Positions 15,755 through 25,006 of a stretch of DNA of 64,000 bases are shown piece by piece; the stretch's first letter is position 1, and the number at the start of each line of letters is the position of its first letter. A program made the translations under genes and the position numbers. The stretch is from Nitrosopumilus sp. b1 (GTDB lineage Archaea; Thermoproteota; Nitrososphaeria; Nitrososphaerales; Nitrosopumilaceae): assembly GCF_014078545.1 (NCBI RefSeq), contig NZ_MU078723.1, positions 186,001-250,000 of the forward strand, written 5' to 3'. The notes beneath the pieces are model-generated. The model searched no databases and had not been told where the DNA came from. It saw only the letters and a list, made by a program, of their open reading frames with translations.

Positions 15755-16587
15755 TAACCAAACTGCCCCTGAACATATTTTGCTGTTAATTCATTTTTTG
15801 GATCAGTGAAAAGCTTCTTTGTTTCTCTAAATTCTATCAAATCACCAAGATACATGAAACCAGTATAATCAGAAACGCGGACAGCTTGTTGCATGTTATG
15901 GGTAACGATAATTATCGTAAATTCCTTCTTTAATTCAGTAATAGTTTCTTCAATTTTCTGAGTTGCGATTGGGTCAAGGGCAGATGCAGGCTCATCCATC
16001 AAAAGTACTTCGGGCTGTATGGCTAGTGCTCTAGCAATGCATAATCTTTGTTGCTGTCCTCCGGAGAGCTCTATCGCGGGCTTTTTGAGATTATCTTTGA
16101 CCTCATCCCAAAGATATGCCATTTTTAGAGAATCCTCTACAATTTCTTCTAGAATTTTTTTGTCTTTTACGCCATTTAATCGAAGGCCTGCTGTGACATT
16201 ATCATAAATCGACATTGTAGGAAATGGATTAGGTTTTTGAAAAACCATGCCAACTTTTCGCCTATGATAAATTGGGTCAATACTCTTTGAATATAGATCT
16301 ATTCCATCAATCATTACTTTGCCTGCAACTTTGGCATTTTTTGTCATGTCATGCATTCTGTTTAAGCATCTCAGAAATGTAGTCTTTCCACATCCAGAGG
16401 GTCCAATCAACGCAGTTACAGACTTTTCTTTAAACTTCATTGTAATGTTTTTTACTGCAGCGATTCCACCATAACTGATCGTAACATTTTCAGCAATCAT
16501 TTTGAATTTTTCATTTGATTCATCAATACGTTTTGAAGTGAATTCTTTTGCTTCTGAATTAGTTTGTTTCGTAGTCAAGGTGCTCAT
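15754..16587 (-). CDS. pstB: Phosphate ABC transporter ATP-binding protein
   Basis: 277 residues with Walker [21 protein letters not shown]-loop [20 protein letters not shown], signature [20 protein letters not shown], Walker [14 protein letters not shown] and switch His ([15 protein letters not shown]). The FPMSIYDNV-type sequence after the Q-loop and the C-terminal [18 protein letters not shown] are diagnostic of PstB. An N-terminal ~25-residue hydrophilic extension precedes the domain. Its ATG overlaps the pstA stop as ATGA (16584-16587). Confidence 0.97.
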   Translation of the reverse strand: MSTLTTKQTNSEAKEFTSKRIDESNEKFKMIAENVTISYGGIAAVKNITMKFKEKSVTALIGPSGCGKTTFLRCLNRMHDMTKNAKVAGKVMIDGIDLYSKSIDPIYHRRKVGMVFQKPNPFPTMSIYDNVTAGLRLNGVKDKKILEEIVEDSLKMAYLWDEVKDNLKKPAIELSGGQQQRLCIARALAIQPEVLLMDEPASALDPIATQKIEETITELKKEFTIIIVTHNMQQAVRVSDYTGFMYLGDLIEFRETKKLFTDPKNELTAKYVQGQFG

Positions 16588-17510
16588 TGTTTTACACTCC
16601 TATTCTGTTTGATTAATCGTCCAACTAGACCTACACCTTGTTTATTTAGAACAAAGTAACGAACACCCACATTTACTGCAAGAATAATCAATATCAAAAC
16701 CAGTGCCGCTCCCCAACCCTGTAGTTGTGCACTATCATACGGGAGTAAAGAAAGACGCCATATTCTTAGAGGTAGTGCATCCATAGGAGTATCAAAGTCA
16801 CTGAAGAATTGACTGCTTCCAAGAATTGTCATTATTAATGGAGCCGTTTCTCCTCCGATTCGTGAAACTGATAACAACACACCTGTTACCAATCCACTTT
16901 TTGCAGCTGATAAGACAATTCTCATGATGACAACCCACCTTTTCAGTCCTAATGCCATTCCAGCTTCACGATATGTGACTGGAACCATTTTGAGTGATTC
17001 CTCAGTAGTTCTAGCCACTATTGGAAACATGATAAGTGATAATGCAAATGCACCGGCCCATACTGAAAAGTGGCCTAGGACCAACACTATAACCAGAAAA
17101 GCAAAAATTCCTAGAACAATGGACGGAAATTCCATAAACACATCATTAAAAAATCGAACAGATTTTGCCAAGCGATTATCTCCAAATTCAGAGAGAAATA
17201 CGCCTGAAAGAACACCTATTGGTACACCAATAAGGCTTGCCATGCCAATAATTATCAAAGTACCCTGAATTGCAGGTCCAATTCCTCCATCCCCAGTACC
17301 TATCGAACCTGGAACCTGAGTGAGAAATTCTATGCTGATAGCTGCTGCACCATTTTTGAAAACCTCAAGCAGTATGCTACCAAGTGGGACTATAGCAGTG
17401 ATAACACATGCAATAACTATCAACCTTACAATTTTATCAACAATTAATCTGCGTTCAACATTTTGTTTAAAGAGAGTTCTATACTCTTGTCTTCGTTGTA
17501 TACTAGTCAA
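16584..17510 (-). CDS. pstA: Phosphate ABC transporter permease PstA
   Basis: About 308 residues from TTG 17510, with six membrane helices and the EAA-type loop [20 protein letters not shown]. The TTG at 17510 overlaps the pstC stop as TTGA, an arrangement seen twice more in this window (35755, 57950). The open frame extends to 17579 but that would overlap pstC by 73 bases and add a Cys-rich segment foreign to PstA. PstA pairs with PstC to form the phosphate channel. Confidence 0.94.
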   Translation of the reverse strand: MTSIQRRQEYRTLFKQNVERRLIVDKIVRLIVIACVITAIVPLGSILLEVFKNGAAAISIEFLTQVPGSIGTGDGGIGPAIQGTLIIIGMASLIGVPIGVLSGVFLSEFGDNRLAKSVRFFNDVFMEFPSIVLGIFAFLVIVLVLGHFSVWAGAFALSLIMFPIVARTTEESLKMVPVTYREAGMALGLKRWVVIMRIVLSAAKSGLVTGVLLSVSRIGGETAPLIMTILGSSQFFSDFDTPMDALPLRIWRLSLLPYDSAQLQGWGAALVLILIILAVNVGVRYFVLNKQGVGLVGRLIKQNRSVKQ

Positions 17511-18478
17511 TTGTTGATAGCTCCTTCTTTGATTTTTAACATTCGTGATACAAGAACATGTGCCACAACATTGATACAAATTGCAATTCCCAAAAGAACA
17601 AGCGCAACTCCAATTAATGCGGGAAGGTGTAATGATGCAGGTGAGGCTTCTACAAATTCATTGGCAATTATACTTGACATGGTCTGACTTGGTTTGAATA
17701 ATGATGATGGAATTGCGCTCAATCCAGTAGCATTACCAATCAACATTGTTACTGCCATTGTCTCACCGACTGCTCTTCCAAGACCCAAAATGGATGCACC
17801 AATTAATCCTGTTTTTGCATATGGGAATACAGCAAGTTTGAACATCTCCCATTTTGTTGCACCAAGCATGTATGCAGCTTCCTTTTGTTGTTGAGGTACT
17901 GCCTTCATTATTTCCCTAGATACTGCAGATACAGTAGGGATGATCATTATTGCTAAAATTATACTTGCGGTAAAGATGTCCAAACCAAATGGAGCGCCTG
18001 AAAAAAACCAAACAGTGTCGCCAAATGCAGCATGTAATGGTTTTTCAATAAAATCACGAAAATATTCTCTAAATACAAAAAGTCCCCACAATCCGTAAAT
18101 TACACTGGGCACTGCTGCAAGTAATTCTACAACAAAACCCAAAGGATTTCCAATTTTTGCAGGAGCATCTGAAATAAACATTGCAATGCCAATACTAAGT
18201 GGAACACCTATTGCCATTGCAAGTGCTGCGGTAACTAGCGTTCCTAAAATATATGGCAACGCTCCAAATGATTCTCTTCCCTCTACGGCATTCCAATCAG
18301 TGCCAGTAACAAATGAAAATCCTTCTTCCTCCCAAATAGGATATGATTCAGCAGTAAGTTGGAAGATCATCAATGCAATAATTACTAAAACATAGACGCC
18401 TGCTATGGTTGCCCCAATTTTGAATATTTTGTCTGTATTTAGTCTCCTTTTTTGGGTAGTACTTACTGCCTTAACCAC
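17507..18478 (-). CDS. pstC: Phosphate ABC transporter permease PstC
   Basis: 323 residues with six membrane helices, the periplasmic-type loop containing GTDWNAVEGRESFGALPYIL, and the cytoplasmic coupling loop QQQKEAAYMLGATKWEMFKL. It is the first gene of the pstC-pstA-pstB-phoU operon. Its ATG at 18478 faces the TTCTATATAGAA/TAGAATAT promoter cluster shared with the divergent AbrB-PhoU gene. The substrate-binding protein pstS is separate, at 20443-21693. Confidence 0.95.
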   Translation of the reverse strand: MVKAVSTTQKRRLNTDKIFKIGATIAGVYVLVIIALMIFQLTAESYPIWEEEGFSFVTGTDWNAVEGRESFGALPYILGTLVTAALAMAIGVPLSIGIAMFISDAPAKIGNPLGFVVELLAAVPSVIYGLWGLFVFREYFRDFIEKPLHAAFGDTVWFFSGAPFGLDIFTASIILAIMIIPTVSAVSREIMKAVPQQQKEAAYMLGATKWEMFKLAVFPYAKTGLIGASILGLGRAVGETMAVTMLIGNATGLSAIPSSLFKPSQTMSSIIANEFVEASPASLHLPALIGVALVLLGIAICINVVAHVLVSRMLKIKEGAINN

Positions 18479-18528
18479 AACTTAGGGCGCCAATACATGA
18501 GTTATCTAAAAAACGTCCATAAATTACA

Positions 18529-18570
18529 TAGAATATGTGTAGAATATAGTTCTATATAGAATATGTTCTA
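18529..18570. promoter_or_regulatory. Phosphate-locus operator: TAGAATAT repeats and TTCTATATAGAA palindrome
   Basis: Between pstC (minus) and the AbrB-PhoU gene (plus) lie three TAGAATAT copies (18529, 18540, 18557) and a perfect 12-bp palindrome TTCTATATAGAA at 18550-18561, which also completes TAGAATATGTTCTA at 18557-18570. The same TTCTATATA core is found upstream of the secreted-protein gene (20380) and pstS (21748). The AT core may include the TATA box, so repression by occlusion is plausible. Confidence 0.65.
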
Positions 18571-18605
18571 AAACAGTATAATCTAAATAAATCATCATAA
18601 ATTAA

Positions 18606-19643
18606 TTGCAAAAAACAAATGATGGAAAACAGACACGTCGTTTGCAGATTGTTGGAGGTTCAACATACGTCGTATCACTTCCAAAAAATTGGATTACAGA
18701 AATGAAGTTAAAACCAAACAGCGTAGTCTCTCTTGTAAAGAATCCAAATAATTCCATTACAATTTACCAAGAAGATTCAATAAACAAGGAAGATAGTAAT
18801 CCAGTAGTTTTTATTGGTAAAGACGACTCTGTAGAATCAATCAGAAGAAAGATAATTGCGATGTATCTTTCAGGATATAATATTATTCAAATAAAGACAA
18901 GAGGAATAAAAATTCCAATCAAGCATTCAAAAGTAATTACAGAATTAGTAAGAAATACACTAATCGGTACTGAGATAATTGAATCAAGTTCTGAAAAGAT
19001 TACACTCCAAGTATTAACTAGGCTATCACAGTTATCGTTTGGCATAGCGTTAAACAGAATGTATGATACTACATCAAATATGCATCGTGAAGTAATGGAG
19101 GCATTAAAAAATCAGGATTTAGAATATGCTCAAGAGATTATTAAAATGGATGATGAGGTAGATAGATTTAGCTTGTACATGAGACGAAATCTGAATTTAG
19201 CTTTACAAGATGTTCAAGTGTTATATGATTCTGGATTAGAAAATCCTGCAGAATGCTTGGGACATAGAACTGTAGTAAAGTGTGTAGAAAGAATCGCAGA
19301 TCATGCTGCATTGATTGCAAAAAAGATAAAATTTCTTGATGGCCCATTAAATACTAAAACATTAAAAGAGATTTCAGAAGCAAGTGAAGAGTCAGTTAAA
19401 GTTTTTGAAGAATCCATTCAAACTCTAATTAAAAGAGATTATGAAAAGGCAGAAAACATTGCATCAAACATTCAAAATATCATTGAAAAAGAAAAAAAGA
19501 TTATGAAAAATCTAAGTGATTCTGACCCAAATAATGCCATTACAAAATTGATTTTAGAAGACATTAGAAGAATTGCAGAATACACAAGAGATATTGTCGA
19601 AGTTGTTATTGATGAGAATATCAATAGTGTAATATCAAAATAA
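18606..19643 (+). CDS. AbrB-domain / PhoU-domain transcriptional regulator
   Basis: 345 residues starting at TTG 18606. The N-terminus (about 9-55) is a SpoVT-AbrB DNA-binding fold: RRLQIVGGSTYVVSLPKNWI followed by VVSLVKNPNNSITIYQED. The rest contains two PhoU repeats, with RTVVKCVERIADHAALIAKK and LEDIRRIAEYTRDIVEVVID. Such fusions are common in archaea and are thought to link phosphate status to transcription. It is divergent from pst and next to the palindromic sites, which makes it the natural candidate to bind them. Confidence 0.9.
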   Translation: MQKTNDGKQTRRLQIVGGSTYVVSLPKNWITEMKLKPNSVVSLVKNPNNSITIYQEDSINKEDSNPVVFIGKDDSVESIRRKIIAMYLSGYNIIQIKTRGIKIPIKHSKVITELVRNTLIGTEIIESSSEKITLQVLTRLSQLSFGIALNRMYDTTSNMHREVMEALKNQDLEYAQEIIKMDDEVDRFSLYMRRNLNLALQDVQVLYDSGLENPAECLGHRTVVKCVERIADHAALIAKKIKFLDGPLNTKTLKEISEASEESVKVFEESIQTLIKRDYEKAENIASNIQNIIEKEKKIMKNLSDSDPNNAITKLILEDIRRIAEYTRDIVEVVIDENINSVISK

Positions 19644-19657
19644 AAAAAGAAAAAAAA

Positions 19658-20323
19658 TTATTGATTGTATAGTTGTTCTCTAAGGGTTTGTTCCTTTTGA
19701 TACTCTACACTACTCTTTGTCTTGGCTACAGGATGACCATTTGTGATTATCTCATAGACAGGATTTACTGGAGAATAGTCATAGCATGAAAACTCAAATT
19801 GTTCCAGGTGGGCAAACCCTTTGTCAGAATTCCAACCTTCCTCTTTATCATATAGAGTCTCTATCTTGTAGTCAGTAATTTTACAGGTTTGATAAGAAAA
19901 TGAACGTACAACATCATCATGTTTTATGAATAATACGTCAATATCCATCTTGTTTGATTCTTCTGATCTAGTATTACTTTGGCCTACAAGATTGTGAAAT
20001 TCATCGGCGTGTTTGTATAGATAAGGAGAGTTATCACTCACAATTTTTTCTAGCTTAAAGATTGGAGGTTTTGTGTTATCAAAAGATTGTATTTGATTTA
20101 TTGCCTCAAAAGGAACCTGTTCTTCAATACCATTTTTGTATGTAAAAACAGCTAAAAGTTGGGTTTCTTCAGCAAATGTGTATCCTTTGTCTTCTCCTTT
20201 TTCTGCTACAATTTCATTTAATTGAAATCCTGCAATCATAGTTACAGAAAAAATTGCTGCAACACTAAGAGTCATTGCTTTTGTTTTTATTGAAGTCATT
20301 GAGTTTGCTAAAAGATTTTTCAT
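19658..20323 (-). CDS. Secreted hypothetical protein, candidate phosphate-regulon member
   Basis: From ATG 20323 a 221-residue protein with signal peptide or N-terminal anchor (SLSVAAIFSVTMIAG region, residues about 17-33), then an extracytoplasmic domain: QLLAVFTYKNGIEEQVPFEA, EKIVSDNSPYLYKHADEFHN, and a cysteine pair in FSYQTCKITDY and FEFSCYDYSP. In-frame ATGs at 20359 and 20341 are alternatives. It sits between the regulator and pstS and carries the same TTCTATATACT core upstream, so a role in phosphate acquisition is inferred from context alone. Confidence 0.7.
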   Translation of the reverse strand: MKNLLANSMTSIKTKAMTLSVAAIFSVTMIAGFQLNEIVAEKGEDKGYTFAEETQLLAVFTYKNGIEEQVPFEAINQIQSFDNTKPPIFKLEKIVSDNSPYLYKHADEFHNLVGQSNTRSEESNKMDIDVLFIKHDDVVRSFSYQTCKITDYKIETLYDKEEGWNSDKGFAHLEQFEFSCYDYSPVNPVYEIITNGHPVAKTKSSVEYQKEQTLREQLYNQ

Positions 20324-20379
20324 AATAACTTGTGTGATCATTTTTTTTGTAAAGAACAAAGTGTTACATTATTTCATAG

Positions 20380-20389
20380 TTCTATATAC
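20380..20389 (-). promoter_or_regulatory. TTCTATATAC half of the phosphate-locus palindrome
   Basis: TTCTATATAC at 20380-20389 lies 57 bp upstream of the ATG at 20323. It matches the left arm of the pstS palindrome at 21748-21766, but here the right arm is degenerate (TGAAAAC follows). Confidence 0.5.
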
Positions 20390-20442
20390 TGAAAACAAGA
20401 AGCTGGAAAAATTAATTAAAAAATAAAAAAATAAAATGAAAG

Positions 20443-21693
20443 TTAAATTTTGATAATTCCTTGTGAGACCAAATACTGAATACTTGCAACATATTCTTCA
20501 TTAGATATTTGGCCATCAGCCCATAGCTTTGCTACGTTCTTAATCCATTCAGGAATTTCAAGTGAGCTTTTTGCTTTTGCAGATTGATAATCAAAGAGTT
20601 TAGTATCTTTGTATTTTACCATAGCTAGTCCTTGCTTTCCTAATTCTACAACAGAGTCAGACAATGGAACATACAGTAATGAGGGTGAGAAGTTTTGCCC
20701 ATCTGTAATCATCCAGTATATCATATGAATTACAGCTTTTGCCTCTTCAAGAGATTTTGTAGTCTTTGAAATATCATCATAGACTAGCAGATACGTAAAG
20801 CTTGCAATTGGATACGAGTCTTTACCAGGTGCGTTAACTAGAGTTACTTTACTCCAATCTCCAGCAGGAGACGGTAAATTCTTTGCAACACCAGAGGATG
20901 CAGCAGATATGGTATCCAATGTTGGCTCTATGAATGCATTCTTGTCTCCGTTTTGAACAAATGCATATGACATTCCAGTTTGAAATGCGTATGCGAGCTC
21001 TATGTAGCCAATTGAATATGGAGTACTTCTAACAATTCCTGCAACTCCTTCGTTTCCAGCAGCGCCAACACCTACAGGCCACGGAACGCTTTTACCGCTA
21101 CCAACCTTTTCATCAAATTCTGAGCTAACTTTTGTCAGATAGTCAGTAAACACAAATGTTGTACCAGAGCCATCAGAACGCTTTGCTACAATTATTTCAG
21201 CATTAGGAAGGTTTAGGCCAGAATTATGTGCTGCAATTCTTGGATCATTCCATTTTGTAATCTTGCCAAGGTAAATGTCTGCGATTTCATCACCAGTAAG
21301 CTTTAGTCCTTTGTTAGGAACTTCTGGGATATTGTATGCTACAACAACACCTCCAATTGCTTCTGGAATATGCAAGGTTCCAGGAGCCAGTTCACTCTCT
21401 GATTTTTTTAGTGGCGCATCAGAGGCTGCAAAATTTACAGTTTTTTCGATGTGCTGTTTAACACCTCCACCACTACCAATTGACTGATAATTGAGGTTTA
21501 CATTTGGAAATTCTTTGTTAATTTCTACCCTCCATAGATCAATTAGTGGAAACGGAAATGTTGCACCTGCAGCATTGATTTGAAATTGCTTTGATGGGTC
21601 AGGAGCATCAGGCTGTGTTGCTGCATATGCTTGTGGCAACAAAACTGAAGCTAAGATAGTCGTTAGGATAAGCAATGATGTCTTTGTTTTCAT
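20443..21693 (-). CDS. pstS: Phosphate-binding protein PstS
   Basis: 416 residues with a signal peptide (SLLILTTILASVLLPQAYA). Phosphate-binding motifs are present: NAAGATFPFPLIDLWR, YQSIGSGGGVKQ, AASDAPLKKSE, and VAKRSDGSGTTFVFTDYL. The length exceeds bacterial PstS because of a C-terminal tail ending in WIKNVAKLWADGQISNEEYV, a short helical module often found at the end of thaumarchaeal secreted proteins. No lipobox Cys is obvious. It has its own promoter with a perfect 19-bp palindrome. Confidence 0.95.
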   Translation of the reverse strand: MKTKTSLLILTTILASVLLPQAYAATQPDAPDPSKQFQINAAGATFPFPLIDLWRVEINKEFPNVNLNYQSIGSGGGVKQHIEKTVNFAASDAPLKKSESELAPGTLHIPEAIGGVVVAYNIPEVPNKGLKLTGDEIADIYLGKITKWNDPRIAAHNSGLNLPNAEIIVAKRSDGSGTTFVFTDYLTKVSSEFDEKVGSGKSVPWPVGVGAAGNEGVAGIVRSTPYSIGYIELAYAFQTGMSYAFVQNGDKNAFIEPTLDTISAASSGVAKNLPSPAGDWSKVTLVNAPGKDSYPIASFTYLLVYDDISKTTKSLEEAKAVIHMIYWMITDGQNFSPSLLYVPLSDSVVELGKQGLAMVKYKDTKLFDYQSAKAKSSLEIPEWIKNVAKLWADGQISNEEYVASIQYLVSQGIIKI

Positions 21694-21747
21694 TAATTCA
21701 AGTCTCTTTATGAGTTATTTACAAATGCTAGGCATAGATTATGTATT

Positions 21748-21766
21748 TTCTATATACTATATAGAA
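21748..21766. promoter_or_regulatory. Perfect 19-bp palindrome upstream of pstS
   Basis: TTCTATATACTATATAGAA is an exact palindrome around the C at 21757, 55 bp upstream of the pstS ATG (21693). It shares TTCTATATA with the site between pstC and the AbrB-PhoU gene and with 20380-20389. The TATATA arms could double as the promoter TATA box. Confidence 0.7.
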
Positions 21767-21830
21767 GAAATGTTTTACATCATAAGAAGTTCTTGCAAAG
21801 TAAATTAAAGAAGAACTACATAGGTTAGTT

Positions 21831-22124
21831 ATGGCCTCAGTACTGGTTATTCCCATCATCGTGGTGGCAATCATAGGATTGTCAGGATATCTGATATACA
21901 GACTTGCCCTATACGATTTGATTTGCAAAAGATCAGTAAATCAAACACTGCGAAAATACAATATTAAAAAAACACCTTCAGAGATAATCAAAGAGTACTA
22001 CCACAACAAGGGTGAACAAATTTCACACCAAGAAATTCAAGATATGGAAAAAAGATATCGACAAAATGAACCTGAACAGTTTCTTGCAATGTATGATTCG
22101 ATAAGAGAAAACACGAAGAGCTAA
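21831..22124 (+). CDS. Membrane-anchored hypothetical protein, 97 aa
   Basis: One N-terminal transmembrane helix (VLVIPIIVVAIIGLSGYLIY), then a basic cytoplasmic helical domain: SVNQTLRKYNIKKTPSEIIK, EYYHNKGEQISHQEIQDMEK. The tail is predicted inside by the positive-inside rule. ATG 21831 is used. It is convergent with the SPFH gene (five-base gap) and divergent from pstS. No family recognised. Confidence 0.65.
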   Translation: MASVLVIPIIVVAIIGLSGYLIYRLALYDLICKRSVNQTLRKYNIKKTPSEIIKEYYHNKGEQISHQEIQDMEKRYRQNEPEQFLAMYDSIRENTKS

Positions 22125-22129
22125 TTTGA

Positions 22130-22993
22130 TTATGGTGCAACAGGGATTTGTATGAATGGTGTTCCGCCTTCACCCACTACTAGCGGTAGTTTTCCATCCC
22201 ATGCTTGTGTCTTTAACCACTCTAGATAATTTGGATTCTCAGCTAAAGCCTTGTTGATAATAGCAATTGCTTCTGCCTCACCTTTTGCTTCGGCAATGTT
22301 TGCATTTGCCTTTCCAATTGCCTGAGCCTCATTTTGTCTGGCTTCTACTTCGATTCTGCGCAAGTCATTTTCTGCTTTTAGTGCCTTTTGCTCTGCTTCT
22401 ACTTTTGATTCAATAGCTTGGGCAAATAATGGAGAGAATTCAAAATCAGTAATAGAAATGACTTCAGTTACAACTTCAAATTGGGCTAATCTTGCAGCTA
22501 TAGATGATTCTATGTCTGCTTTTACAAGAGGCCTTTTAGTGATCAGTTCTTCAGCATTATAGTTTGCAGTAACTTGTTTTACAGTCTCCTCAATTGCTGG
22601 TTGTATTACCCTATTTTCGTAATCAAGACCCAGATTCTTGTAGAGTCTGTGCACTGCTTCTTTGTCAGGATGATAGTTGACAGTGACAGTTGTTTCTACT
22701 GTTTGAAGATCCTTTGATGCACTTCTGGCATCATTTGAATATTTCAGTGTACGAACCTCAACATCTACTACCTCGTCTTGGAATGGTACTACAAAATGCA
22801 GTCCTTCATCAAGCGGAGGATTTGTAAGATCAACTGCATTCCAGTGTAAAAGAACGCCTCTATGTCCTGCATCAACTATCTTGACTGATGCAGAGATTAC
22901 AACGCCGACTAGGATTAAAACGATTATTCCAATTAGAACTAATTTTACAGTACCCATGTTTACATTAACGTTAGGGGATTGATATTTTGACAA
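22130..22993 (-). CDS. Prohibitin-like SPFH/band 7 protein
   Basis: 287 residues: one N-terminal membrane helix (VKLVLIGIIVLILVGVVISA), the SPFH domain (VDAGHRGVLLHWNAVDLTNP to the ITDFEFSPLFAQAI segment), then a long Ala/Glu-rich coiled coil (KVEAEQKALKAENDLRRIEV to NIAEAKGEAEAIAIINKALA). The DEGLHFVVPF and EFSPLFAQAI motifs are prohibitin-like. Such proteins form membrane ring scaffolds that control proteases. No partner protease is adjacent. Confidence 0.92.
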   Translation of the reverse strand: MSKYQSPNVNVNMGTVKLVLIGIIVLILVGVVISASVKIVDAGHRGVLLHWNAVDLTNPPLDEGLHFVVPFQDEVVDVEVRTLKYSNDARSASKDLQTVETTVTVNYHPDKEAVHRLYKNLGLDYENRVIQPAIEETVKQVTANYNAEELITKRPLVKADIESSIAARLAQFEVVTEVISITDFEFSPLFAQAIESKVEAEQKALKAENDLRRIEVEARQNEAQAIGKANANIAEAKGEAEAIAIINKALAENPNYLEWLKTQAWDGKLPLVVGEGGTPFIQIPVAP

Positions 22994-23106
22994 TTACACA
23001 TCTTAGGCATTCAACACTATTATACCAAGCTAATCCAAATTTCAAATTAGGCACCAGATTTTTTCAAGATTAACAAATTTATGAGATCAATTGTGATACA
23101 AAGTAA

Positions 23107-23505
23107 TTGGAGCCAAATTTTACGTGGATCTACTTGTTGATATTTCTTGCAATTCCTTTGGCAAGAATAATTCCGCGTGTTTTGTCAAAAAGGAAATCAA
23201 GAGTAGATAGCAGTCAAGAATTTCCAATACAACCTCCAACTAGTAGCAAGTACGTTAGAAATACTCAAGAGCAATTTACAAAGGAAGACACAAAGAACAG
23301 ACTAGTTCTAGGAGAGATTAATCGAGGCTCAAAAACATTTGAAAAAATTCAAAAAAACACTGGCCTTGGAAATAAAGAGTTAGATTCTATTCTGCAAGAT
23401 TTGGAAAATGATGGGATGCTTAGAGTCGAGCAAAAACAAGGAATGTTTAGGCCAAAGATAGAATTGTATGCAACAGAGAAGGGATTCAAAGCATATTACT
23501 CTTAA
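23107..23505 (+). CDS. Membrane-anchored winged-helix protein
   Basis: 132 residues from TTG 23107: an N-terminal transmembrane helix (FTWIYLLIFLAIPLARII), a polar linker, and a C-terminal winged helix (about 65-130) with VLGEINRGSKTFEKIQKNTG, LDSILQDLENDGMLRVEQKQ and ELYATEKGFKAYY. A membrane-tethered DNA-binding domain implies a membrane-linked transcription factor. The start codon is inferred because the frame contains no earlier ATG. Confidence 0.75.
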   Translation: MEPNFTWIYLLIFLAIPLARIIPRVLSKRKSRVDSSQEFPIQPPTSSKYVRNTQEQFTKEDTKNRLVLGEINRGSKTFEKIQKNTGLGNKELDSILQDLENDGMLRVEQKQGMFRPKIELYATEKGFKAYYS

Positions 23506-23624
23506 ATCCAGAAGATCGATTTTTTATCACATAGTAATAAAAATAGATTCAGAATCATTTGGTTTATTTTTCAATTAAAGGAAGGACCCGAGTCTCAGAG
23601 CGGTAATAATCAAGAATTAATCCA

Positions 23625-24959
23625 TTAACCCTCAGAAGCGATTGATTTTTCTTCAAGATTCTTCTTTCTTGCTCTCCTATCAAAGAACATGCATGCTGTG
23701 AGATCCCCAGTAACATTTACCATAGTTCTTGTCATATCCAGTATTCTATCAACACCCAAAAGTAGTATGATTCCAACAGGTGGAATTCCTGCAGCAATTA
23801 GAATTGTGGACAAAATTACTATCCCAGTACCAGGGGCAGAGGGTGCACCAATGGATGCGGCAAGTGCAGTCAATGAAATAAGAATTATCGTTGTAAAACC
23901 AAGCTCAATACTGAACAGTTGAGCCAAGAAGAATGTTGCAATTATTTGATACATTGCAGTTCCATCCATGTTGATTGTGGCACCCAATGGAATTACAAAC
24001 TGTGAAACTTTTGGCTCAACCTTGAGTTTTTCCTCTGCTGTCTTTATTGACAGAGGCATTACTGCAGCTGAGCTTGAGGTAGAGAATGCAAGAAGTTGGG
24101 GATCCCTTATCATCCTAAGAGTAGGTAACAGAGGTCTTTTAGCAAAAAATTTGATTATTATAATATAAACAATCAACATGATAAATAAACCAATTACGAC
24201 AGTCATCATGTAAGCCCCAAGTCCAGATAATGCAGTTAACCCAAGTTTTGATGTAATGCTTGCCATAAGGCCAAATGCTGCAAATGGTGCAAGACGCATT
24301 GCCCAAGAGACAACCTTGAGAGTAATCTTTTGAATTGATTCTAAAAGATCTAAGATTGGCTTTGAGCTTTTTTCTGGAAGTGTTATCATCGAAACACCAA
24401 CGATTAGTGCAAATACAATAATGCTTAGCATCTCGCCTGCCATAAACGATGAGAGAGGATTACTTGGGACAATGCTTACAATACTTTGAGGAATATCCTG
24501 TAAACCTAATTCTGGCTTTTGTTCAGGGGTGGCATCTTCGAGTCCAAAGCTTTCTCGTATAAGTTCACTATCAATAAAATTTCCAGGAACTATTGTTGTT
24601 ACAACAATAATGCCAATCGATAATGCAATTGCAGTAGTTATTACAAAATAGATTGCAACCCCAAGACCAAGGGATTGCAGTTGCTTCATGCTTCCACTTG
24701 ATGTTAGTCCACGAATAATGGATGCAAAAATTAAAGGAACTATGATCATCTGAATAATTTTTAAGAAAAGATGTGCAGGAATTGAAAGCCACTCTGTAAT
24801 TGTGTTGGCTGTATCTTCTTCGACATATCCAAATTCAGGGCCTATAAAGACTCCAAATACAAGTCCTAAAAACAAGGCAAAGAGAACTTGTGCCCAAAGT
24901 TTTGTTTTGATTAATGTTATAATGTATGGATGGGGGTATTCAAATGATTTTAGACTCAC
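23625..24959 (-). CDS. Dicarboxylate/amino acid:cation symporter (DAACS family)
   Basis: 444 residues with the GltPh-type fold: eight membrane helices and two re-entrant hairpins. Motifs include AFSTSSSAAVMPLSIKTAEE (HP1 serine-rich loop), NMDGTAMYQIIATFF (helix 7 NMDGT) and SIGAPSAPGTGIVILSTIL (HP2). The motif order shows uptake of C4-dicarboxylates or acidic amino acids with Na+ or H+. An ammonia oxidiser with such a transporter may take up organic nitrogen or carbon. The C-terminus is charged and cytoplasmic. Substrate is not resolved. Confidence 0.93.
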   Translation of the reverse strand: MSLKSFEYPHPYIITLIKTKLWAQVLFALFLGLVFGVFIGPEFGYVEEDTANTITEWLSIPAHLFLKIIQMIIVPLIFASIIRGLTSSGSMKQLQSLGLGVAIYFVITTAIALSIGIIVVTTIVPGNFIDSELIRESFGLEDATPEQKPELGLQDIPQSIVSIVPSNPLSSFMAGEMLSIIVFALIVGVSMITLPEKSSKPILDLLESIQKITLKVVSWAMRLAPFAAFGLMASITSKLGLTALSGLGAYMMTVVIGLFIMLIVYIIIIKFFAKRPLLPTLRMIRDPQLLAFSTSSSAAVMPLSIKTAEEKLKVEPKVSQFVIPLGATINMDGTAMYQIIATFFLAQLFSIELGFTTIILISLTALAASIGAPSAPGTGIVILSTILIAAGIPPVGIILLLGVDRILDMTRTMVNVTGDLTACMFFDRRARKKNLEEKSIASEG

Positions 24960-25006
24960 AAAGGTGATGAATTATCACAGCATAAATAAAATGGATATCA
25001 TTATCG

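Noticed and set aside
17511-17579. Longer PstA start giving a Cys-rich N-terminus (YQCCGTCSC).
   Set aside because: It would overlap pstC by 73 bases; the Cys-rich residues arise from the pstC reading in another frame. TTG 17510 gives a standard four-base overlap.
23580-23605. A GC-richer patch (GGACCCGAGTCTCAGAGCGG) in an AT-rich gap, checked as a possible tRNA or small RNA.
   Set aside because: No acceptor, T-arm or anticodon structure can be drawn around it; the patch is too short for a recognisable RNA family.
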